Shown here: in pieces, positions 1-4,587 of the stretch
How positions within the stretch are numbered: position 1 is the stretch's first letter
How the letters are laid out: every line of letters starts with the position of its first letter
From: JBDNIO01 sp041688215
GTDB taxonomy: Bacteria > Pseudomonadota > Gammaproteobacteria > Nevskiales > Salinisphaeraceae
NCBI GenBank assembly: GCA_041688215.1
Contig: JBDNIO010000225.1
Coordinates: forward strand, 1 to 5,250
Reading direction: 5' to 3'
DNA: 5,250 nt
The notes under the pieces: generated by a model
Databases searched by the model: none
Told to the model about the DNA's origin: nothing
What the model saw: the letters and a program-made list of their open reading frames with translations, nothing else
Program-made: the position numbers and the translations under genes

Positions 1-2
1 AT

Positions 3-77
3 GCCGTGCCAGTCGCTGATGCGATCAGCCGGCGGCTTGAAGTGCAGGTCGCGGCACTCGGGCATTACCGACGGCAT
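3..77 (-). CDS. Possible N-terminal part of a leftward gene, cut by the window edge
   Basis: A minus-strand frame stays open to the left edge. The first ATG in it lies at 75-77 and is preceded by AGGGA at a usable spacing. It would encode 25 visible residues, including CRDLHFKPPADRISDWHG. I do not recognise the family. The codons mostly end in G or C, like the confident genes nearby, and the composition is hydrophilic. The same frame continues upstream of this ATG to a stop at about 200 without another start codon, and that upstream part also looks protein-like, so the real start may lie further right with a frame break (see the 122-214 entry). The opposite strand is also open here (1-159), which weakens the call. 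Without sequence left of position 1 this stays tentative. Confidence 0.22.
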   Translation of the reverse strand, partial: MPSVMPECRDLHFKPPADRISDWHG

Positions 78-121
78 TTCGTCCCTGCCGGTTTGCGGCG
101 CGACGTCGGGTTTGCCGGGTT

Positions 122-214
122 TTAAATCCTTGCCTTGGGTGGGGTCGTGGCCATGGTGACATCCTGGTTGTCGGCGCCCTGGTAGGGCTGCCGGTGATTA
201 GGATAGTTTTGCAT
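122..214 (-). CDS. Possible small ORF or broken 5' end of the leftward gene
   Basis: A 30-codon minus-strand frame starts with ATG at 212-214 and ends with TAA at 122-124. Its product begins MQNYPNHRQPYQGADNQD; it is hydrophilic and has no signal peptide or membrane segment. Codons mostly end in G or C despite the A+T-rich DNA just upstream. Only a weak purine stretch (AAGAA) precedes the ATG. Near position 130 the coding-like signal seems to move into the neighbouring frame, which then runs to the left edge. One reading is a single gene starting at 214 that carries a one-base frameshift, real or from sequencing. Another is that neither frame is expressed. No function can be assigned. Confidence 0.18.
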   Translation of the reverse strand: MQNYPNHRQPYQGADNQDVTMATTPPKARI

Positions 215-270
215 TTCTTACAGTGCCATTGAACAATGTCACAATAAAAGCTGATATGCAAGAAATTGTA

Positions 271-295
271 TAAGTCGTTAATTTGTAATGACTTA
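271..295. repeat. Inverted repeat: 10-bp arms, 5-nt loop
   Basis: The arms TAAGTCGTTA (271-280) and TAATGACTTA (286-295) pair over 10 positions around the loop ATTTG. One pair is a G-T wobble if read as plus-strand RNA. There is no G+C-rich stem and no T-tract, so it does not look like an intrinsic terminator. It could be an operator for a leftward gene. Confidence 0.45.
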
Positions 296-325
296 ATAAT
301 TGAGCGTTGCGGCATGGCTGCCGGA

Positions 326-337
326 TTTCAGCTGAAA
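326..337. repeat. 12-bp perfect palindrome
   Basis: The sequence TTTCAGCTGAAA is fully self-complementary and lies about 30 bp beyond the regulator stop. It has the form of a dimer-binding site, but no family consensus could be assigned to it. A chance palindrome is possible. Confidence 0.3.
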
Positions 338-367
338 ATACGCTTGATAAAGTGGCGAGGGACGTCG

Positions 368-1174
368 CTACTGGGCGAATTTATCGTCGTGCAAATGCTC
401 AAGAATCAGCGCCAGGCGGTCGCCCAGATGCTGATTGGCGGCTTTTTCCATGGCCCGGGAAACCTCGGGCAACACCGCCATTTCCACCAGCGGGCGCAAG
501 CGCCAGATCAGGTCTGCCAGGTCGGGTAAATCGCTCGCCGGGGGTAATTCCTTGCCGTAGCGGTCGAACACATGGGTGGCGATGAGGCGCACCATTTCGT
601 CGGCCGCCTGCTCGACATTACGCCGTAATGAGGACACCACCTCGAGCATGGCTTCCAGCGGAATACCGGCTTCGACCAGTTCCGCCCCGGCGTGCAACAT
701 GCGCGGGCTAGGTACGCGGTAACGCATCCCTTCGGGCTGAATCAGCTCCAGTTCGATCGCCTTGCGCAGGCCTTTGCCGACGAAGGCGCGCCCGAATCGC
801 TTAAGCAACTGCGGCATGGTCAGGTAATCGGGCAGTTCATCCGACCACGGCGTCGCGACCGCGGTTTCCAGGCCCAGCAGGTGCCGGAAATCGTTGCCCT
901 GTTCCCAGGTGTCGATCAGTTCGGCGATGTTGGCCAGGGTGTACCCGCGCTCGAGCAGACGACCGATGATGCGCAGGCGCGACAGGTGTGCGTCGTTGTA
1001 TATGCCCTTGCGCCCGCGGCGTTCCGGCGGCGGGATAAGCCCGCGATCCTGGTAGGCGCGCACGTTGCGCACGGTGGCATCCGCTTTGCGCGCCAGCTCG
1101 TCGATCGCATATTCCGCTTCGGCGTTGTGCGCAGCCGCACGCGACTTGTTCAGCTTGTTGCTTGATTGGACCAT
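368..1174 (-). CDS. MerR-family transcriptional regulator with two MerR-like modules
   Basis: This 268-residue protein is a predicted cytoplasmic DNA-binding regulator. Residues 22-90 form a typical MerR winged helix-turn-helix: VRNVRAYQDRGLIPP at 35-49, the wing with RKGIY at 55-59, then helices ending with RGYTLANIAELI at 76-87. A second segment, residues 117-184, repeats the pattern in degenerate form: YLTMPQLLKRFG, LIQPEG at 144-149, YRV at 152-154, GIPLEAML at 170-177. The rest (about 185-268) is mainly helical, without a visible metal-binding cysteine cluster, so it is not a classical metal sensor of the MerR/CueR/ZntR type. The length is well above the usual 120-150 residues of simple metal sensors. 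The first ATG is taken as the start; no clear Shine-Dalgarno site precedes it. It is divergent from the transporter gene with a 95-bp gap, suggesting it controls that gene and itself. The ligand is unknown. Confidence 0.88.
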   Translation of the reverse strand: MVQSSNKLNKSRAAAHNAEAEYAIDELARKADATVRNVRAYQDRGLIPPPERRGRKGIYNDAHLSRLRIIGRLLERGYTLANIAELIDTWEQGNDFRHLLGLETAVATPWSDELPDYLTMPQLLKRFGRAFVGKGLRKAIELELIQPEGMRYRVPSPRMLHAGAELVEAGIPLEAMLEVVSSLRRNVEQAADEMVRLIATHVFDRYGKELPPASDLPDLADLIWRLRPLVEMAVLPEVSRAMEKAANQHLGDRLALILEHLHDDKFAQ

Positions 1175-1183
1175 AAGCGTTTA

Positions 1184-1212
1184 ATCATTGCGGTTTGGTG
1201 GCTTTGCGGTAA
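1184..1212 (-). promoter_or_regulatory. Candidate promoter of the MerR-type regulator gene
   Basis: Read on the minus strand, TTACCG (1207-1212) and AATGAT (1184-1189) are separated by 17 bp and resemble weak sigma-70 -35 and -10 boxes (3/6 and 4/6 matches by eye). Transcription would start within a few bases of the ATG at 1172-1174, which fits the lack of a Shine-Dalgarno site. The -35 box coincides with the inverted half-copy of the neighbouring repeat, so a protein bound there could repress this gene. Confidence 0.3.
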
Positions 1213-1218
1213 CCCGGC

Positions 1219-1254
1219 GAGAATTTACCGGAGAATTTACCGGAGAATTTACTG
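1219..1254. repeat. Three tandem 12-bp repeats in the divergent promoter region
   Basis: GAGAATTTACCG occurs at 1219-1230 and 1231-1242, and GAGAATTTACTG at 1243-1254, head to tail with no spacer and a single base change. They lie between the divergent regulator and transporter starts and end directly at the -10-like GATAAT of the transporter. They are the best candidate binding sites for the adjacent regulator. A slippage-born repeat without function is the alternative. Confidence 0.9.
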
Positions 1255-1259
1255 ATAAT
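1254..1259 (+). promoter_or_regulatory. Candidate -10 element of the transporter gene
   Basis: GATAAT matches the sigma-70 -10 consensus at five of six positions and directly abuts the third 12-bp repeat. No TTGACA-like box exists at 16-19 bp upstream, where the repeats lie instead, suggesting that the promoter needs an activator. The expected start site, about 7 bp downstream, is only a few bases before the ATG at 1270, so the mRNA may be nearly leaderless. Confidence 0.4.
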
Positions 1260-1269
1260 ATCGCGCGCC

Positions 1270-2412
1270 ATGTCCGCCGCATACATCAAGCCACAAAATC
1301 CGGCCCGCGCACCGTTGGCCACCTTAAGCGGTGCGCATTTTTTAAACGACGGCGCCGCCAATTATTTGCCCGGCGTACTGCCCGCCATTCTTATTGTAAT
1401 GGACGCACCGGTGGCGCTGGCGGGCTTGTTGATGGGCGCGCTACTTATCGGCCAGGCGCTGCAACCGCTAACCGGTTGGCTGGCGGACCGCATCGGTGGC
1501 CGGCGCCAGATTGCGCTGGGGTTGTTTGGCACCTCGGCGCTCGGCATGTCCATCGGCGCAGCGCCAAATCTGGTAGTGCTTACGGCGTGCCTGCTATTGC
1601 TTGGCGTGGCGAATGCGTTTTTTCATCCGCCGGCACTAGCGGCCACCCGCCGACTGGCGGCGCAGCGCCCGGGCCGCGCGATGTCGTATTTCCTGGTGGG
1701 TGGGGAACTGGGTCGCGGTGCGTGGCCGTTACTGGCCAGCGCGGTAGTCGCCGGTTTTGGGCTCAGTTGGTTATGGTTGCTCGGCCTGCCGGGCCTGATT
1801 ATTGCCTGTTTACTGCCGGGACGCACGCCCGCCTTGCCCGCGCAAAAACCGGCGCAGGCGCCAGTGCGCTGGCGTTCGCATTTGCGCCCCATGCAGCATA
1901 TCGTAGCGCTTTCGGCCCTGCGCAGTTTAATGATTCTGGCGCCGGTGACGTTTTTACCCATTCTCTGGCAGCAGCGCGGCGCGAGCTTAAGCGAAGGCGC
2001 GGCCACCATAACCACGATTCTAGTGGTGGGCATTATCGGCAACCTTGGCGGTGGTTATGTTTCAGACCGCATCGGACGCGGGCGGGTGTTGCTCGGTGGT
2101 TTGGCCGGCGCGGTGGCTTTTCTGGCCGCCATTTTGCTGGTGGACAGCATCTGGGTCTGGCTGCTGCTGGCCTGCTTTGGCATCGCGGTATTCGCCACGT
2201 TGCCGCTGACGGTGCTAATTGCGCAGGACCAATTGCCCGATAACCAGGCGATGGGCTCCGGACTGGCGCTGGGCTTCGCCAATGCCTTGAGCGCGGTTGG
2301 CGTGATGCTGCTGGGTCCGGTTGCCGCGTTTGCCGGGGTGCACGCGGCACTCTGGCTGACGGTGGCAGGCGGGGTTGTGGCGGCCATCCTGGCGCTAAAG
2401 TATTGGCGTTGA
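1270..2412 (+). CDS. MFS transporter, Fsr (fosmidomycin resistance)-like
   Basis: This 380-residue inner-membrane protein is predicted to have 12 membrane helices, six on each side of a central hydrophilic loop (about 185-207). The major-facilitator signature GWLADRIGGRR sits at 69-79 between helices 2 and 3, with its second-half counterpart GGYVSDRIGRGR at 261-272. GVANAFFHPPALAATRRLA (112-130) followed by YFLVGGELG (140-148) matches the helix 4-5 region of Fsr, where E. coli has an FHPE motif followed by QVGG. This protein has FHPP, so the acidic residue is replaced. Fsr proteins are proton-driven exporters; the actual substrate here is unknown, and fosmidomycin export should not be assumed. 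It is slightly shorter than E. coli Fsr (about 406). ATG 1270 is the first start codon in frame after the stop at 1210-1212, and no Shine-Dalgarno site precedes it. It is likely controlled by the divergent MerR-type gene. Confidence 0.9.
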   Translation: MSAAYIKPQNPARAPLATLSGAHFLNDGAANYLPGVLPAILIVMDAPVALAGLLMGALLIGQALQPLTGWLADRIGGRRQIALGLFGTSALGMSIGAAPNLVVLTACLLLLGVANAFFHPPALAATRRLAAQRPGRAMSYFLVGGELGRGAWPLLASAVVAGFGLSWLWLLGLPGLIIACLLPGRTPALPAQKPAQAPVRWRSHLRPMQHIVALSALRSLMILAPVTFLPILWQQRGASLSEGAATITTILVVGIIGNLGGGYVSDRIGRGRVLLGGLAGAVAFLAAILLVDSIWVWLLLACFGIAVFATLPLTVLIAQDQLPDNQAMGSGLALGFANALSAVGVMLLGPVAAFAGVHAALWLTVAGGVVAAILALKYWR

Positions 2413-2448
2413 TCAGGGTTTCTCGCTAGCGCCCACGATTGCTCCCGG

Positions 2449-2468
2449 GTTTGTTCGCGTTTGTTCGC
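2449..2468. repeat. 10-bp tandem duplication upstream of tkt
   Basis: GTTTGTTCGC is present twice without a spacer (2449-2458 and 2459-2468), about 90 bp before the tkt start. The period is near one DNA helical turn, so two proteins could bind on the same face. It may equally be a slippage product. Confidence 0.75.
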
Positions 2469-2491
2469 CGGCTTGTATTTCCGGGCCTGAC

Positions 2492-2520
2492 TTGCCCCAA
2501 ACTGCCTTATCCACGAAAAT
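2492..2520 (+). promoter_or_regulatory. Candidate promoter of the tkt-gap operon
   Basis: TTGCCC (2492-2497) and GAAAAT (2515-2520) are 17 bp apart, each matching the sigma-70 consensus at four of six positions by eye. Transcription would begin near 2527 and give a leader of about 30 nt. The match is weak; TTGTTC (2451-2456) with TGTATT (2474-2479), also 17 bp apart, is an alternative that would overlap the tandem duplication. No terminator was found between the transporter stop and this point, so readthrough is possible. Confidence 0.28.
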
Positions 2521-2544
2521 ACCCGGCTGTTTCCGCATGTTTAC

Positions 2545-2552
2545 CTCCGGAG
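2545..2552 (+). promoter_or_regulatory. tkt ribosome-binding site inside a short palindrome
   Basis: GGAG at 2549-2552 lies 5 nt before the ATG at 2558 and fixes this start. It is the right half of the palindrome CTCCGGAG, whose left half is complementary to it. The palindrome has no loop, so pairing would more likely occur between molecules or with other leader segments than as a local hairpin. Confidence 0.7.
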
Positions 2553-2557
2553 TCTGA

Positions 2558-4555
2558 ATGCCCTCCCGAAGAGAGTTGGCCAACGCCATCCGCGTGTTAA
2601 GTATGGATGCGGTGCAGCGCGCTAATTCCGGCCACCCCGGAATGCCCATGGGCATGGCCGATATTGCCGAAGTGCTGTTCAACGATTATCTGCGCTTTAA
2701 TCCGGCCAATCCGGACTGGGCAGATCGTGACCGTTTCGTGGTATCCAACGGCCACGGCTCGATGCTGCTGTATTCAGTGTTGCATCTCAGCGGCTACGAC
2801 TTGCCGCTGGAAGAATTGCAGAACTTCCGGCAATTGCATTCCAAAACCCCGGGCCACCCCGAAAATGGCATTACCCCCGGGGTGGAAACCACCACCGGGC
2901 CGCTGGGCCAGGGTTTGGCCAACGCGGTGGGCATGGCATTGGCGGAAGCCACCTTGGCCAAGCAATACAATCGCGACGGCCTGCCGCTGGTTAATCATCA
3001 CACCTATTGCTGTACCGGCGACGGTTGCATGATGGAGGGCATTAGCCACGAAGCCTGCTCGCTGGCTGGCACCCTGGGTCTGGGCAAGCTGGTGGTGTTT
3101 TATGACGACAACGGTATCTCGATTGATGGCGCAGTAGCCGGCTGGTTTACCGACGATACGCCCGCAAGATTCGAAGCCTACGGTTGGCAAGTTATCCGCG
3201 ATGTCGACGGCCATGATGCCGAGGCCATTGCCGTTGCCATTGAAAGCGCGCGCGGCGAAACGGCCAAACCCACCCTGGTTTGCTGCAAGACCGTCATCGG
3301 CTGGGGTTCACCGAATAAGCAGGGCACCGAGGGCGTGCACGGCGCCGCCCTGGGCGACGAAGAAATCGCACTCGCGCGCAAAACCCTGAACTGGCCGCAG
3401 GCGCCGTTTGCAATCCCGCAAGCTATTTATGCTGCCTGGAACAAGCGCGAAAACGGCGAACGCCTGGAGCGCGAATGGCAGGCCCTGCACACGCAATACG
3501 CCGAACAGGACGCGCCAAGCATAGAAGAATTTGACCGCCGCATGAGCGGCGAATTGCCCGCGGACTGGGCTACACAAGTGCAAAGTCGGATTAGCGAAGC
3601 GCAGGATCACGGCAAGGACGACGCCACGCGCAAAGCTTCCAAAGCCGCGATTGAGGCATACGCGCCGCATCTGCCGGAACTGATCGGCGGCTCGGCGGAT
3701 TTATCCGGCTCCAACTGCACGGACTGGAAAGGCCACCGCGTCCTGCGCCCGAAGGAATTCGCCGGCAATTACATCTATTACGGTGTGCGCGAATTCGGCA
3801 TGACGGCGATTACCAATGGCCTATCGCTGCACGGCGGTTTCATCCCATTCTCCGGCACATTTCTGACGTTCTCGGACTACGCGCGCAACGCTATCCGCAT
3901 GGCCGCGCTCATGCGTACCCGCAACATTCTGGTGTACACGCATGACTCGATTGGCCTGGGCGAAGACGGTCCCACGCACCAATCGGTCGAGCATGTGGCC
4001 AGCCTGCGCCTGATCCCGAACCTGCAGGTCTGGCGCCCCGGCGACGACGTGGAAACCATGGCCGCATGGGCGAGCGCGATTACACGCAATGACGGCCCCA
4101 CAGCCATGGCGCTGTCGCGGCAAAACGTATTGCACCAGGCGCGGGATGCCAGTCAGATAGCCGATATTGCCAAGGGCGGTTATATCTTGTGGGAACCCGA
4201 AAACGCCCCGCAGGCGCTGATTATGGCGACCGGTTCGGAAGTGCAGCTTGCTACTGCGGCGGCGAAAACGCTGGCCGCTGAAGGCATCGCTGTCCGGGTC
4301 GTGTCTATGCCTTGTCTGGAAATTTTCCGGGCGCAATCGCAGGAGTATCGAGACAAGGTACTGCCGGCAAACATTACGGCGCGGGTTTCGGTCGAGGCGG
4401 GCGTAACCGAGCACTGGGTACGCTACGTGGGTGCGCAAGGTGTGGCGCTGGGCGTGGACACCTACGGCGAATCCGCGCCTGTGAAAGACGTGTATGCCCA
4501 TTTCGGGCTTACCGAAGAGGGCGTGGCCGAGGCCGTGCGCGGTCTGCTGAAATAA
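2558..4555 (+). CDS. tkt: Transketolase
   Basis: This cytoplasmic thiamine-diphosphate enzyme moves two-carbon ketol units between sugar phosphates (for example xylulose-5-P to ribose-5-P or erythrose-4-P) in the pentose phosphate and Calvin cycles. At 665 residues it is complete, since E. coli TktA has 663. The pyrimidine-binding and catalytic residues expected from TktA are present: H26 in SGHPGMPMGMAD, H66 in NGHGSM, H100 in TPGHPE, and H261. The cofactor motif GDGCMMEG (154-161) leads to DDN with N185. Substrate and proton-relay residues include R358, S385, E412 in REFGM, H462 in YTHDSIGLGEDGPTHQ, H474 and R521. Domain order is PP (1 to about 320), Pyr (about 355-530) and the C-terminal domain (about 545-665). 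A good Shine-Dalgarno site precedes the ATG. gap follows 32 bp downstream, indicating co-transcription. The order suits a cbbT-type gene in an autotroph or methylotroph, but the sequence alone does not separate that from housekeeping tkt. Confidence 0.98.
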   Translation: MPSRRELANAIRVLSMDAVQRANSGHPGMPMGMADIAEVLFNDYLRFNPANPDWADRDRFVVSNGHGSMLLYSVLHLSGYDLPLEELQNFRQLHSKTPGHPENGITPGVETTTGPLGQGLANAVGMALAEATLAKQYNRDGLPLVNHHTYCCTGDGCMMEGISHEACSLAGTLGLGKLVVFYDDNGISIDGAVAGWFTDDTPARFEAYGWQVIRDVDGHDAEAIAVAIESARGETAKPTLVCCKTVIGWGSPNKQGTEGVHGAALGDEEIALARKTLNWPQAPFAIPQAIYAAWNKRENGERLEREWQALHTQYAEQDAPSIEEFDRRMSGELPADWATQVQSRISEAQDHGKDDATRKASKAAIEAYAPHLPELIGGSADLSGSNCTDWKGHRVLRPKEFAGNYIYYGVREFGMTAITNGLSLHGGFIPFSGTFLTFSDYARNAIRMAALMRTRNILVYTHDSIGLGEDGPTHQSVEHVASLRLIPNLQVWRPGDDVETMAAWASAITRNDGPTAMALSRQNVLHQARDASQIADIAKGGYILWEPENAPQALIMATGSEVQLATAAAKTLAAEGIAVRVVSMPCLEIFRAQSQEYRDKVLPANITARVSVEAGVTEHWVRYVGAQGVALGVDTYGESAPVKDVYAHFGLTEEGVAEAVRGLLK

Positions 4556-4576
4556 TATTTGAATCGATCAATAGCT

Positions 4577-4581
4577 AGGGA
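4577..4581 (+). promoter_or_regulatory. Ribosome-binding site of gap
   Basis: AGGGA lies 6 nt before the ATG at 4588 and supports that start. The 32-bp gap from the tkt stop shows no terminator hairpin, in keeping with one tkt-gap transcript. Confidence 0.75.
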
Positions 4582-4587
4582 ACGAGT

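Larger units (their letters stand above)
215..367. other. A+T-rich intergenic region downstream of the regulator gene
   Basis: This gap between the regulator stop and the possible leftward gene is clearly richer in A and T than its surroundings, especially 235-300. It holds a near-perfect dyad (271-295) and a 12-bp palindrome (326-337), listed separately. Several TATAAT-like hexamers occur on both strands, but none is paired with a convincing -35 box. No factor-independent terminator for the regulator is evident, because no stable stem is followed by a T-run on the minus strand. The base composition suits a promoter region for a leftward gene. Confidence 0.4.

Noticed and set aside
117..127. 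TTTAAAA on the minus strand as a programmed -1 frameshift heptamer
   Set aside because: It has the X XXY YYZ form only in the frame that runs to the left edge. A -1 slip there leads to a third frame with an Arg-rich tail ending soon after; it does not join the 122-214 frame to the edge frame.
1..159. Plus-strand frame open from the first base
   Set aside because: It is open for about 50 codons, but the translation is rich in Ser, Trp, Cys and Gly with no recognisable feature and it stops at the TGA at 157-159. It is probably the mirror of the minus-strand frame.
25..315. A 96-codon minus-strand open frame near the left edge
   Set aside because: Its start lies in the A+T-rich spacer, the product changes from a Cys/Ile-rich to an Arg/Pro-rich composition, and the other two minus frames show more coding-like translation in the same stretch.
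310..323. Short hairpin CGGCA/TGCCG as terminator of the regulator gene
   Set aside because: The stem has only five base pairs and no T-run follows on the minus strand.
692..1165. A plus-strand open frame opposite the MerR-type gene
   Set aside because: It is antisense to the HTH-encoding region; the minus-strand product has a recognised fold and this one has none.
1188..2243. A 351-codon plus-strand open frame covering the transporter gene
   Set aside because: It is a different frame of the transporter DNA. Its product is rich in Arg, Gly and Ala with no domain logic, while the 1270-2412 frame gives a clear 12-helix transporter.
2413..2557. Intrinsic terminator after the transporter gene
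   Set aside because: G+C-rich segments are present, but no stem followed by a T-run could be built on the plus strand.
3821..4501. A 226-codon minus-strand open frame inside tkt
   Set aside because: It is antisense to the conserved transketolase Pyr and C-terminal domains, with Arg/His-rich composition and no motif.
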